Part shown: in pieces, positions 18,511-28,064 of the stretch
Layout: every line of letters starts with the position of its first letter
Position numbering within the stretch: the first letter of the stretch is position 1
Notes under the pieces: generated by a model
What the model was told of the DNA's origin: nothing
Databases searched by the model: none
Seen by the model: the letters and a program-made list of their open reading frames with translations, nothing else
DNA from: CAIQPS01 sp963721365
GTDB taxonomy: Bacteria; Actinomycetota; Thermoleophilia; RBG-16-64-13
Reading direction: 5' to 3'
Length of the DNA: 64,000 nucleotides
NCBI GenBank assembly: GCA_963721365.1
Contig: CAVRJE010000015.1
Coordinates: 1-64,000 of the forward strand
Translations under genes and position numbers: made by a program

Positions 18511-19311
18511 ATGATTGGCATGGGTAATACTCAACCCGTCTGGGCCCTTGATGCGATACCTGAGATCCGACGAGACATCCACGGGCGAAGGACCGGCTTC
18601 TTCCTAGATCTTGACGGGACGCTGGCGCCGATCGCGCCGCGTCCGGACCTAGTCGAACTTCCCACAACGACCAGGAACATCCTGGGGCGCCTCGTCAAGG
18701 ACCATCTCGTTTGCTTCGTCTCCGGCCGCGGTCTGGAGGATCTCCAGCGAAGAATTGGGCTTACGTCGGCCTTCTACGCGGCCAACCATGGCCACCAGAT
18801 CGCCGGCCCTCCCGAGTCGGGCATCGCCTTCGAGGTCGGCGTTGAGCACAGCGACGAACTGGGCGTGGCCGCGGCAGAGCTTGAGTCCAGGTTGCTCCCG
18901 GTGGACGGAGCCGTGGTGGAGGCGAAGGGGCTGTCGATCTCGGTCCACTACCGCCTGGTGGGCGCCCGGCAGCGGCCCCTGGTCGACCGCTCCGTTAGAG
19001 ATGTGGCCGAAAGATTCCCCGATCTCCGCCTGACCCGGGGCAAGACGGTATACGAACTGCGACCCCCAGGAACATGGGACAAGGGGCGGGCGATGCTTTG
19101 GCTCCTGGAGCAGTTGGCCTGGGAACCGCACAACGGATGTCCGATCTGCCTGGGTGACGATCTGACCGACGAAGACATGTTCGCGGCAGTGGAGGGCTGG
19201 GGCGTGAACCTCGTGGTCGGCCTTCCGGACCGGCCCACCCGGGCGCACTACTGGCTGCGAGACTCCGACGAGGCTGCGCTGTTCCTGGAGATGTTCGCGG
19301 CCGACGAGTAG
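18511..19311 (+). CDS. otsB: Trehalose-6-phosphate phosphatase
   Basis: About 266 residues from ATG 18,511 (a TTG start at 18,484 is also possible). A HAD phosphatase: motif I FFLDLDGTLAP with the nucleophile Asp, motif II Ser in CFVSGRGLEDL, the Lys in the GTWDKGRAM segment, and motif IV CLGDDLTDEDMF with the metal-binding Asp pair. It removes phosphate from trehalose-6-phosphate, the second step of the OtsA-OtsB route. otsA lies downstream at 21,359 on the same strand with two genes between. The sequence is intact. Confidence 0.92.
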   Translation: MIGMGNTQPVWALDAIPEIRRDIHGRRTGFFLDLDGTLAPIAPRPDLVELPTTTRNILGRLVKDHLVCFVSGRGLEDLQRRIGLTSAFYAANHGHQIAGPPESGIAFEVGVEHSDELGVAAAELESRLLPVDGAVVEAKGLSISVHYRLVGARQRPLVDRSVRDVAERFPDLRLTRGKTVYELRPPGTWDKGRAMLWLLEQLAWEPHNGCPICLGDDLTDEDMFAAVEGWGVNLVVGLPDRPTRAHYWLRDSDEAALFLEMFAADE

Positions 19312-19373
19312 AGACGGTGACTCATCGGGTAGAATAGCCGCTCAAGCCGGTTTCGGCTGCAGGAGGTCCTCCG

Positions 19374-20066
19374 ATGGTCGATTTTGCGATCAAGGACTGC
19401 GCGCTCGCCACGATCGCGACCGGTCGGCGGGCCCAGACTCTACGTGAATTGCGCGGTATTCTGCGCGACATCCACCCGGGCTGCATCTACTATCACTTCT
19501 GGGGCACTCTGTTGCGCCCGCAGTTCTCCGATCGAGAGTACAACAACGACTTCGCGACCTGGTGTCACCACAGTCTGCACGACAACCCAGCTGCCGAGCG
19601 TCTGGCCGTCATCGACCCCGCGGACTACGTCGACATGGAGGAACTGCGCCGGGAGTTGATCGAGATCATCGACGAGCGCCTGGACGAGACCGAGGTGATG
19701 CTGGTCGCCCGGGCCGACCAGCAGTTCCACTTTACCCGCTCGGTCATAGTGGTCTTCGACACCTATCGGCGCCTTACAGAGCCGGCCGAGTTGGTGCGGG
19801 TATTGCCGGAGTTGTCGGTGGGGAGCATCTTTTACCACTTCATCGACGCGCGCCGCCGGGAACCCATTGCCGTGGATGACTTCCGAGCTTGGCTTATGGG
19901 TCTGGGGCCCGAGTACAAGCCACTGTTGGATTCCCTGGCCGAGATCGACCCCTATTTCGAGTCGCTCTTCGTACTGCGGGACCGCCTCGCCAAGACATTC
20001 AAAGCCTATTTCCGCACGTCTGCCGCAAAGCGCGGAGCCCGGCGAAGCGCGGAGAGTCCGACGTGA
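19374..20066 (+). CDS. DUF5752-like protein of the trehalose locus
   Basis: 230 residues, intact, with GCAGGAGG before the ATG. I place it in DUF5752 from the pattern CIYYHFWGTLLRPQFSDREYNNDF and a second, internal SIFYHFIDARRREP, which reads as a repeat of the first (YYHF / FYHF, then a Phe-Arg/Asp stretch). No known catalytic residue set. It sits between otsB and the treT-like gene and overlaps the latter's GTG start, so it is probably a partner or regulator of trehalose synthesis. Function unknown. Confidence 0.65.
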   Translation: MVDFAIKDCALATIATGRRAQTLRELRGILRDIHPGCIYYHFWGTLLRPQFSDREYNNDFATWCHHSLHDNPAAERLAVIDPADYVDMEELRRELIEIIDERLDETEVMLVARADQQFHFTRSVIVVFDTYRRLTEPAELVRVLPELSVGSIFYHFIDARRREPIAVDDFRAWLMGLGPEYKPLLDSLAEIDPYFESLFVLRDRLAKTFKAYFRTSAAKRGARRSAESPT

Positions 20067-21322
20067 TCGACGCTCCCACCCCTCTGACCCTGCTGGACCG
20101 TTACGCGGTGCACGCCGGTCGTGACGCCGTCGAGCAGCTGCGGCAGCTGGCCGGGCGACTCGCGGGGCTGAGGGTCGTACACGTGAATTCCACCCGCAGG
20201 GGAGGAGGCGTCGCAGAGATACTAGAGAAACTGGTGCCGCTCATGCGGGAACTCGGGCTCGATACGAGCTGGGAGGTCATCGACGGCACAGACGATTTCT
20301 TCGCCTGCACAAAATCCTTCCACAATGCTCTCCAGGGCAAAGCTCTGGGCATCCCTGATGCATTGCTACGCACCTATGAGCAAGTCAACGCTCAGAACGC
20401 CGAGCGTCTGCGCCCAGTGCTCGAAGCGGCGGACGTGGTCTTCATCCACGACCCGCAACCAGCGCCACTGCTGAGCCACTGCGGGGAACGCCGGGGCAAG
20501 TGGGTGTGGCGGTGCCACATCGACCTTAGCCGCCCGTACAGGCCGGTGTGGAAGTACCTCCGCCGGTTCATCGACGCATACGATGCGAGCGTGTTCTCCA
20601 TAGCGGCCTTCGCCCAGCCCATGCCGCATCCGGTGTTTCTCATCCCCCCGAGCATCGATCCCCTGGGTGAGAAGAACGTGCCTCTTCCCCCCGAGGAGGT
20701 GCAGAGGGTGTTACAGGATTTCGCGATAGACCCGCAGCGGCCCATCCTTCTGCAGGTCTCTCGCTTCGATCGGTTCAAGGACCCCTTGGGAGTCATCCAG
20801 GCTTACAGGTTGGCCACGGGATTCGTACCGAGCCTGCAGCTGGTGCTGGCAGGAGGCGGAGCTGTCGATGATCCTGAGGGTGACGCCGTGCTGAAGGAGG
20901 TACTAGAGGCCGCCGCGGGAGATCCGGATATCCATGTCTTGTCGTCGGGGCACTACAGCGACAGAACGATCAACGCGCTACAGACCGGGGCCGACATCGT
21001 GCTGCAGAAGTCCCTGCGGGAAGGCTTCGGGCTCACCGTGACCGAAGCCATGTGGAAAGGCAAGCCCGTCATCGGCGGCAACACCGGGGGCATCCGGCTA
21101 CAGTTGCTCGACCACCGCACCGGGTTCCTGGTAGACACGCCGGAGGGGGCCGCCATGCGCATCCGGTACCTTTTGTTCGAACGTCCCCGCATCGGTCAGA
21201 TCGGCGAGAACGCCCGCGAACTGGTCCGTCAGAACTTCCTCATCACTCGCCACCTGCGCGAGTATCTGACCATGATGGTCGCACTCATCCACGGCGTCGA
21301 AGACCGCATCGAACTGGGGTAG
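20063..21322 (+). CDS. treT: Trehalose synthase-type GT4 glycosyltransferase (TreT-like)
   Basis: 419 residues from GTG 20,063, which overlaps the DUF5752 stop. A GT-B glycosyltransferase: N-terminal VVHVNSTRRGGGVAEIL, the GGGVAE word typical of TreT; HDPQPAPLL near residue 130; KWVWRCHIDLSRP; C-terminal lobe with ILLQVSRFDRFKDPLGV and the EGFGLTVTEAMWKGKPVIGG nucleotide-sugar site. TreT joins NDP-glucose and glucose to trehalose directly (reversible). Closely related GT4 enzymes use other acceptors, so the reaction is likely rather than proven. Its presence with otsAB would give two trehalose routes in one operon. Confidence 0.8.
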   Translation: MIDAPTPLTLLDRYAVHAGRDAVEQLRQLAGRLAGLRVVHVNSTRRGGGVAEILEKLVPLMRELGLDTSWEVIDGTDDFFACTKSFHNALQGKALGIPDALLRTYEQVNAQNAERLRPVLEAADVVFIHDPQPAPLLSHCGERRGKWVWRCHIDLSRPYRPVWKYLRRFIDAYDASVFSIAAFAQPMPHPVFLIPPSIDPLGEKNVPLPPEEVQRVLQDFAIDPQRPILLQVSRFDRFKDPLGVIQAYRLATGFVPSLQLVLAGGGAVDDPEGDAVLKEVLEAAAGDPDIHVLSSGHYSDRTINALQTGADIVLQKSLREGFGLTVTEAMWKGKPVIGGNTGGIRLQLLDHRTGFLVDTPEGAAMRIRYLLFERPRIGQIGENARELVRQNFLITRHLREYLTMMVALIHGVEDRIELG

Positions 21323-21358
21323 GACCCGATCTCCCCGATCAGCGACCAAGGAGGCCGC

Positions 21359-22887
21359 GTGGCCGAGCAATCGACCCAGAGACTTGTCGTCGTCTCAAAC
21401 CGGCTCCCTTATGTGCTGGAAAAAGAGGACGGCGAGAAGTGGACCCTCAAACCCGGATCTGGCGGCCTGGTCACTGCTCTTCTGCCGGTGCTTCGCGACA
21501 GGGGCGGTGTGTGGATCGGCTGGCCGGGAGTCACGGACGAAGTTCCGAAAGTCAAGGAAGTCCTCCGAAAGGCTGCGCGCGGGGCCGGGTACACCTTTGA
21601 ACCGGTGCTTCTCAGCAAAGACGAGATCGACAGGTACTACCACGGCTATTCGAACGGGACCATCTGGCCTCTCTTCCACGACCTGCAATCGCACTGTAAG
21701 TTCGACCCTGCGTATTGGCCGGGCTACGTCGCGGTCAACGCCAAGTTCGCGCAAGTCCTGGCCTCCAACTGTCATCCTGAGGATTTCGTCTGGGTCCACG
21801 ACTACCAGCTCATGGACGTCGCCCGCCACGCGCGCCAGGCAGACTGCCGAGCCGCCCTGGCCTTCTTCCTACACATCCCGTTCCCCTCGCCCGACATCTT
21901 CATGAAGCTGCCGGAGCGCCAAGCCGTGCTCAACTCGCTCTTCGCGTACGATCTGGTCGGCTTCCAGACCGTGCGCGACCGCCGCAACTTCGTCCAGTGC
22001 GTGCGGACGCTCGTGAGAAATGCGCACCTGAGCATCGAAGGCAACCTGCACGTGGTGAAGCTGGGGGATCGAAAGATGAGAGTGGGCAACTTCCCCATCG
22101 GCATAGACGCGGCCGGCTACGCCGCCCGGGCGACGTCACCCGAGGTGGAAGAGCGGCTGCGCGAGATAAGGACGCACTACAAGGGCAGGCAGATCGTGCT
22201 CGGGCTCGATAGGCTGGACTACACCAAGGGGATCCCCCACAGGCTGCGGGCTTTCGCGAACCTGCTCGAGCGGTTTCCCGAGGTGCGGGGTCAGATAAGC
22301 CTGTTCCAGGTGGTTGTACCCAGTCGGGTCGGCATCCCAGAATACGACGAACTCAAGATCGAGATCGAACAGCTGGTGGGCGAGATCAACGGACGCTACG
22401 CGCAGGTCGGTTGGACACCAGTCAATTACTACTTCCGTAGTCTTTCGTCGACGGAACTCTTGGCCTTTTATCGTGCCGCGGAGATCGCACTGATCACACC
22501 CTTGAAGGACGGGATGAACCTCGTCGCGAAGGAGTTCTGCGCCTGCACTGTGGAGGAGGACTCGGTGCTCATCCTCAGCCAATTCGCAGGAGCTTCGGCC
22601 CAACTGGGCGGGCGGCGTTGGTAGTGAATCCGTACGACGTGGAACAAACGGCCAACGCCATCCATGACGCCTTCCAAATGGGGCCGGGAGAGCGGCGCTA
22701 CCGCATGAGGCGTCTGCGGCGGAACATCCGCGATCAGAACATCTTCTGGTGGGTCGACTCGTTCATGCGCGCCGCCACCGACAAGGAGCTGCGGGACTTC
22801 CCCGTGCAGGAGGAATACATACCCGAGCACCACGAGAACGGCGCGAGCCATCCGGGCGGATACGCGATCCCACCAAGCAGCAACTGA
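21359..22887 (+). CDS. otsA: Trehalose-6-phosphate synthase (GT20), one frameshift
   Basis: About 509 residues, GTG start with AAGGAGG upstream. Family landmarks: VVVSNRLPYVL, GGLVTALLPVL, WIGWPG, WVHDYQLMDV, FLHIPFPSPDIFMKLPER, LGLDRLDYTKGIPHRLRAF and LITPLKDGMNLVAKEFCAC. It joins UDP-glucose (or another NDP-glucose) to glucose-6-phosphate. A single missing base near 22,610 (ASAQLG to ALVVNPYDVEQTANAI) breaks the frame just before the last ~90 residues; adding one base restores the conserved FAGASAQLG.ALVVNP. Cytoplasmic. The product is the substrate of OtsB at 18,511. Confidence 0.93.
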
Positions 22888-22948
22888 CGCCGGGCAGGGC
22901 GCCCGCCGCGGACGAGCGTCCGCTGACGCCGCGGTGCGACCCCGCCGC

Positions 22949-23374
22949 TCAGCCGTCCAGAAACCAGTCCTTGGCGTCTTGCCCGGCCAAGTCGGCGATC
23001 GTGGTCCTGCCGAACAAGTCTTCAAGCATCTTGGCCGCCCTCATCCATATCAGATGGGTGCGGCAACCCGGTTCGCGCGCGCACGCAACGGCCACGCACG
23101 GCGACGGCACTATCGGTCCTTCACAAGCCTTCAGGACCTGGGCCACGGTCATTCTCTCCGGAGGCCGGGCGAGGGAGAAGCCGCCCGCTTTTCCTCTGTG
23201 GCTGTTCACAAATCCGGCTGCCTTCAGCATCAGCAGAAGTTGCTGAACGTAGCCCGGAGAGAGTCCTTCGGCTTCCGCGATCTCCTGTTTTGTGAGCACG
23301 CGGCCATACGGCTGCGTGGCCATCATCTGCAGAATGTGGACCGAGTACCGGCCCCTGGTGGGGATCTCCATCAT
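22949..23374 (-). CDS. Rrf2-family transcriptional regulator with three cysteines
   Basis: 141 residues from the Met-Met start at 23,374. N-terminal winged helix: MEIPTRGRYSVHILQMMA, KQEIAEAEGLSPGYVQQLLLML, GGFSLARPPERMTVAQVL. Three Cys in SPCVAVACAREPGC (C-x4-C-x5-C) sit where IscR and NsrR bind a [2Fe-2S] cluster, though IscR has x5 in the first gap. Likely a sensor of iron-sulfur status, nitric oxide or redox state. The frame is open to 23,491, but the extra N-terminus is low-complexity and overlaps the next gene. It is convergent with otsA. Confidence 0.85.
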   Translation of the reverse strand: MMEIPTRGRYSVHILQMMATQPYGRVLTKQEIAEAEGLSPGYVQQLLLMLKAAGFVNSHRGKAGGFSLARPPERMTVAQVLKACEGPIVPSPCVAVACAREPGCRTHLIWMRAAKMLEDLFGRTTIADLAGQDAKDWFLDG

Positions 23375-23441
23375 GGCTTTTGGTTCCGTTTCGCTTGCAG
23401 GACGTTTCTCCGTCTCTTGTAGCACACTCCGCGGTCGGATG

Positions 23442-24233
23442 TCAGTGGGCGTGGGGGTGGGTGTGAGCGACCGACTCGTGCCGGTGCGCATGCTCGTGGA
23501 TGAGGTTCACGGACAGCAGCAGCTCGCGCTGGGCGAGTACCTCCTCGGGCGGGCCGTCGGCCACGATGGTGTGGTCCTCGGACAGGACGACCATGCGGTC
23601 GGCCGACTCCGCGGCCGCGGAGAGGTCGTGCGTGGCGATGACGGCCGTGCGCCCCTCACGCTTCCACGCGTCCAGCACCCCTAGCAGCCACACTTGACTG
23701 CGCGGATCGAGGGCGCTCGTGGGCTCATCGAGAAGGAGCACCTGAGGCTGCATCGTCAGTACCGAGCCGATGGCCAGACGTTTCTTCTCCCCGCCCGAGA
23801 GCGTGTAGGGCGGGCGGTCAAGCAGCTTCTCGATGCGAAGTTGCTGAGCCACCTCTTGCACTCGGCGCTCCACCTCTTCTTCCTTCAGACCTAGCTGCAG
23901 AGGACCGAAGGCCAGCTCGTCCTTGCCGTTGGAGCAGAAGAGTTGCACGTCGGCCTCCTGGAACACGAAGCCGACCCGGGAACGGAACTCCCGCCGAAAA
24001 GCCGGGTCTTCGAGCGCATCTTCGGTCAGCGGGGCGCCGCAGACCGTCACCGACCCCGAGGTGGGGAAGACCAGGCCGTCGAGTATCTTCAGCAGGGTGG
24101 ACTTGCCCGAACCGTTGGCTCCGACGATGGCGACGTGCTCGCCATGGATGATGGTCAGGTCGATGGCGTCGAGGGCAAGGATGCCGCCGCGGTACTCCAG
24201 GCGAACGCCTTCCAGTTGGAAGTCGGCGCTCAT
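23442..24233 (-). CDS. cbiO: Cobalt/nickel ECF transporter ATPase (CbiO/NikO)
   Basis: 263 residues, intact. An ECF-class ABC ATPase: Walker A GANGSGKSTLL, Q-loop VGFVFQEADVQLFC, signature LSGGEKKRLAIGSVL, Walker B VLLLDEPTSALDP, H-loop IATHDLSA. It ends in a His-rich tail (HEHAHRHESVAHTHPHAH), common in nickel-related proteins and able to bind the metal. Its ATG overlaps the CbiQ stop (ATGA). It powers uptake by the CbiM/CbiQ membrane part upstream. The nikR gene next to the operon favours nickel over cobalt. Confidence 0.93.
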   Translation of the reverse strand: MSADFQLEGVRLEYRGGILALDAIDLTIIHGEHVAIVGANGSGKSTLLKILDGLVFPTSGSVTVCGAPLTEDALEDPAFRREFRSRVGFVFQEADVQLFCSNGKDELAFGPLQLGLKEEEVERRVQEVAQQLRIEKLLDRPPYTLSGGEKKRLAIGSVLTMQPQVLLLDEPTSALDPRSQVWLLGVLDAWKREGRTAVIATHDLSAAAESADRMVVLSEDHTIVADGPPEEVLAQRELLLSVNLIHEHAHRHESVAHTHPHAH

Positions 24234-25124
24234 CGGGGCATGAGCACCCGGTCGACGAGCACGACGGCCGTGCAGCCCACCACGCAGGTGGTCGCCCAGA
24301 CCCAGTCGCGGACGCCCAGGCGCAGGCGGACGAGAGACCGGACCGGTCCGGAGAATCCCCGGGAGAGCATGGCGTCGTAGACATCGTCCGCGGTCTTGAT
24401 GGACTTGCGCACGACGAAGGCCATGCGCTCGGTCACCCACGTGCGGTTCTCCCTGGTGGTCCCGCGGGAGACGGTGCGGCTTTCTCGGGCCAGATGGATC
24501 TGCTCCACGGTGCGCAGCAGAGTGAGGATCTGCTTGTGGGCCATGGCGAGAGTGGCGACGATGACGCCGGGAAGGCGCAAGGCCGTGAGCGCGTGGAGGA
24601 GGTCCGTCCAGCGCATGGTCCACACGATGAGCAGGGAGAAGCCCGCCGCGGCCACGACCCTGGTGACGAGCGTGGCCGCCCCCATGAGCCCCGGCTGCGT
24701 GAGGGAAAGGGGACCGAGGGACACGACCACCGCTCCCGGGGTGATGAACGCCGTGGTCGAAGGCAGCGCGATGAGCAGCGCGAGAAGCCCGGCCGAACGC
24801 CCATACCTTCCTTGCGAACGAACCCACGCTCACGCGGGAGACCGCGGCCAGCGCCAGGGTCACGCCCACGAGGAAAAGAAGCATCCAGATCGAGTGGACC
24901 AGGCTCGCCGTCACCGCCAGCAGGACGATCGAAAGCAGCCTCACCCGTGGGTCAAGGCGCTGAAGCAGTCCCGGCCGGGTCGCGAACTCCTCGTTCTCCA
25001 GGACTTCCCCGACGGCTCGGCCGATCGAGTCGGCGGTCTTGCGTGCGAGTGATCGACCTCCCCGCCTCTTGCCGGGAAGGGCGGCGGGGATATCCACCTC
25101 ACAGCAGGGGCACGGGGCCGTCAT
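24230..25124 (-). CDS. cbiQ: ECF transporter transmembrane protein CbiQ/NikQ, frameshifted
   Basis: About 295 residues. N-terminal RLDPRVRLLSIVLLAVTASLVHS and FLVGVTLALAAV are typical EcfT/CbiQ membrane helices. A frame break near 24,800 leads to LLALLIALPSTTAFITPGAV and then the coupling helix region with TWVTERMAFVVRKSIKTADDVYDAM and LSRGFSG, the Ala-Arg-Gly-type motif that contacts the ATPase (here SRGF). No stop separates it from the CbiM part upstream; an ATG at 25,124 lacks a ribosome site, so the two may be a true fusion or a lost stop. Confidence 0.75.
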
Positions 25125-26148
25125 CCGGGAGGGGAAGCGCCGACGGCCCGCTGGGGGGTCGACCGCGACCTTGCGGTGGCGCGCAAGCACGGCTCCCAGC
25201 CCCCAGGCGACCGCCACGCAGAGCGCCACTCCGATCACCCCGGCGATGAGGTAGCCGAGCAGCGCGTTGCTCATACCCGGGGTCACGTAGTCGGGCATCA
25301 CCGCCTTCCACAGGGCTCCCAGCTTCTCGAAGTTGGCCGGGACGTAGCCGACCAGGGACTTGAGCTCCTCACCGCCCCATTCACCCCAGGCCGTGCCGGC
25401 CGCGAGCGCCCCGATGGGCGTCAGGATGAGGAGCCCACCGATGCCCGCCCATAGCCAGCGCAGCGGCTTGGCGGCCGGCTTCATCTCGAGAAGAGCGGGA
25501 TCCGACTTGGTGAGCACCCCCACCACGCCCATGGTGACGAACGCCTCCACCCACCCGAAGAACAGGACGTGCTCCAGGGCCATGGCGGGGACGGCGACGC
25601 CGAGCGGGTACGGGGCATAGAGCGCCTGGCCGCTGGCCGTGTGCGCCAGGTAGGGCTGGATGCCGAACTCGATCCCGGCACAGATGGCCGCGGCGAGGAT
25701 GGCCACGTAGGCGGCGACGCCCGAAGAGATCACGCGCCGCGACGTGGAGGGTGCGTCTCCGGCGATGAGGCGATAGAGGTAGTAGCCCACGAAGGGCAGG
25801 ACGACGGCCATGTTGATGACGTTGGCGCCTATGGCGGTTATCCCGCCGTCGCCGAACATGAGCGCCTGGATGACGAGGGCCACGGATATGGATATGCAGG
25901 CCGCCCAGGGTCCCAGGATGATGGCGATCAGCGTCCCGCCGACGGCGTGGCCTGTCGACCCTCCTATCACCGGCACGTTGAACATCATGATGACGAAGGC
26001 GAACGCCGCCCCCAGGGCCATCAAGGGGATCTGCTTGGTCTTGAGGGTACGTCTTGACCTTCCGAGCCGCGACCATCCAGATCGGGATGATGGCGGCATC
26101 AAGGACCACGTAGGTCTGAGGGCTCAGGTATCCGTCCGGAATGTGCAC
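25125..26148 (-). CDS. cbiM: Energy-coupling S component CbiM/NikM with PDGLE-like extension, frameshifted
   Basis: About 340 residues. Starts MHIPDGYLSPQTYVVLDAA: the Met-His-Ile-Pro-Asp N-terminus binds the metal in CbiM/NikM. A frame break near 26,055 follows AARKV; the protein continues RTLKTKQIPLMALGAAFAFV and NVPVIGGSTGHAVGGTL (the second metal-site segment). C-terminally, after a Gly-rich loop, VMPDYVTPGMSNALLGYLIAG is a PDGLE/CbiN-like membrane domain, so NikM and NikN parts are joined. The frame then continues into the CbiQ part with no stop. The gene lies 23 bp after nikR on the same strand. Confidence 0.85.
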
Positions 26149-26170
26149 GCCTTGTCCCCTTCCTTGCTCT

Positions 26171-26590
26171 CTAGAGGTGCGCGCCGACCGTGGTGGTCAC
26201 GAGCTTGCCGTGCTTGACACCCTTGGTGCCCAGGAGGGTCTCGGCGATGCTCCGCACGTCCGCGCTCGAGCCGCGGACCACGAGCACCTCCAGGCAGTTG
26301 TGGGCATCGAGGTGCACGTGCATGGCGGAAACGATCTCGCGGTGATGCGCGTGCTGTAGAGCGTCGAGCTTGTCCGCCAGATCCGAGCCGCCATGGCTGA
26401 AGACCATGGTGATAGTGCCGACGATCTCCTCGGTGGAGTCCTCCCACTCCGACTCCACCAGGGCGCCACGCACCAGGTCGCGCACAGCCTCCGATCGGTT
26501 GGCTCCGTTGCCCCGCCTCGCCACGAGCTGTTCGAAGCGGGCAAGGAGCTCCTCGTCCATCGAGACCCCGAACCGCACCACATGCCCCAC
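26171..26590 (-). CDS. nikR: Nickel-responsive regulator NikR
   Basis: 139 residues. Ribbon-helix-helix N-terminus (VVRFGVSMDEELLARFEQLV, then NRSEAVRDLVRGAL) and a C-terminal ACT-type domain. The nickel ligands of NikR are all there: His in HHREIV, the HVH in AMHVHLDAHNC, and the Cys in NCLEVLVV. On binding nickel it represses the uptake genes that follow. The exact start is uncertain: 26,590 is a GTG, with another GTG a few codons later. It is upstream in the nickel operon, with a candidate operator at 26,607-26,633. Confidence 0.9.
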   Translation of the reverse strand: MGHVVRFGVSMDEELLARFEQLVARRGNGANRSEAVRDLVRGALVESEWEDSTEEIVGTITMVFSHGGSDLADKLDALQHAHHREIVSAMHVHLDAHNCLEVLVVRGSSADVRSIAETLLGTKGVKHGKLVTTTVGAHL

Positions 26591-26606
26591 GTGGTCCCCT
26601 TTCTTC

Positions 26607-26633
26607 GTAGCACGAATGGCGAAATCGTAACAC
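26607..26633. promoter_or_regulatory. Dyad upstream of nikR, candidate NikR operator
   Basis: GTAGCACGA - nine bases - TCGTAACAC: the outer GT/AC and inner ACGA/TCGT are perfectly symmetric. It lies 17 bases before the nikR start. Its half-sites differ from the E. coli GTATGA word, so it is a candidate only. Confidence 0.35.
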
Positions 26634-26696
26634 GGAGGGAGGCTTTGGAAAAGGGCGGCTCTGGCTGGAGCGGGCGCTTATCTGGCCGAGAAGAAG

Positions 26697-26730
26697 AACC
26701 GGCCCGGAAGGTAGACCTTCCGGGCCGGTT
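26697..26730 (-). terminator. Rho-independent terminator after the HtrA gene
   Basis: A perfect 16-base inverted repeat (AACCGGCCCGGAAGGT, two-base loop) followed on the minus strand by TTCTTCTTCT. It lies about 85 bp past the HtrA stop and before nikR. A second GC-rich hairpin (CCGCCGGC-TAC-GCCGGCGG, 26,772-26,790) precedes it. Confidence 0.75.
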
Positions 26731-26814
26731 CATTCGCGTCCGCTGACGCTGACGCGCCTTCCGCAAGGCGCCGCCGGCTACGCCGGCGGCAGCCCCAACC
26801 CTGTTGCTACGGTA

Positions 26815-28064
26815 CTACTGGAGATTAGCCGGCCGCTCGCCCAGAGTGACGGTGACCGTCTGCTCCTGGCCGTTGCGGTCGATGGTCAGTTGAACCTGGT
26901 CGCCGGGCTTCTTGTCCCGGTCGATCGCGTACAGTGAGGACGAGTCCGTGACGTCCTTGCCGTCGGCCTTGATGATGATGTCGCCCTGCTTCAGTCCGGC
27001 CGCTTCGGCCGGGCCACCCGCGGCGATCTCGGCGATCAGAACGCCCGAGGAGCGGGATAGGCCATACTGCTGCTGAAGATCCGGCGTCACGTCCAGCGGG
27101 CCGATACCGAGATAGCCCTGCGCGACCTTGCCGGTGTTGATGATCTGGTCGGCCACTGATGTCGCGGTGACCGCCGGGACGGCGAAACCGATGCTGACGG
27201 CACCGCCGGCTCGGGGGCTCGTAGGCGACATTGATCCCGATCACCTGTCCGCTCGCGTTGCCTAGGGCGCCACCGGAGTTGCCCGGGCTGATCGGCGCGT
27301 CGGTCTGGATGAGGTTGCTCAGAGCAGCGCCTTCGCTGCCGGTGGTTCCCTCGATCTTGCGGCTGACGCCGGAGACGATACCTAGCGTCACCGAGTTCTC
27401 GTAGCCGAGCGGGCTACCGATGGCGACGGCATACTCGCCGACCGTCGGCAGTTGCCCGACGAACTTGGCAGCCGGCAACTCCTTGCTGGTGTTGACCTTG
27501 ATGACCGCTATCTCGGTCAGCGGATCGCGGCCCACCAGGGTCCCGTCGAGTGCTTCGCCGGTGGCGAGCGTGACCTTGATGGCCGTGGGCACGTCTCCAG
27601 TGTTCGGATCGGAGACCATGTGGTTGTTCGTGATGATCATGCCATCGGACCGGTAGATGACGCCCGAACCTTCGGATCGAGTACTGCTGGTCTGGCTGTT
27701 GCTGCTGCCCAAATCCGAAGTTCCCGCCGGCCGAAGCGAACTGGACCTTGAGGTTGACCACGCTTGGACCGAGGATCTTCGCCACGTCTACAGCGGGGCT
27801 GGCTTCACCCTGGGCCTTCACCGTGGGCGTGGTCGTGCCGCTAGAGGCGCTGGGCACGGTGGTGGCAGTGCTCCCGGGAGCCGCGGACGCCGTTGTCGCC
27901 GTCCCCTGCCCCGCGGTGGTGTCGGTGCTCCCCAGCGTGCCGCCGCACGCGCTGACCAGAACGCCGATCACGACGACCATGACCACGGCCATCGCCGCCA
28001 GCGCGAGCCAGCGAGTGCGCGTCGATAACGAGCCCGCCGACCTTGGTGATTTGAACATTCCCAT
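26815..28064 (-). CDS. HtrA/DegP-family serine protease with PDZ domain, frameshifted twice
   Basis: About 415 residues from ATG 28,064 (GGGAGG upstream). A basic N-terminus and one membrane helix (ALAAMAVVMVVVIGVLVSAC) anchor it; a Thr/Ser/Ala-rich linker of about 45 residues follows. After a break near 27,700 comes the trypsin-like domain with His in IITNNHMV, Asp in DPLTEIAVIKV and Ser in SPGNSGGAL. A second break near 27,215 precedes the PDZ domain (GYLGIGPLDVTPDL, VLIAEIAAGGPAEAAGLKQGDIIIKADGK). The Cys at the helix end could be a lipobox. It degrades or refolds damaged envelope proteins and lies divergently from a two-component system that may control it. Confidence 0.9.

Noticed and set aside
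23375..23491. Longer N-terminus for the Rrf2 regulator
   Set aside because: The extra residues are Thr/Pro-rich low complexity and overlap the cbiO end; the Met-Met start matches the family.
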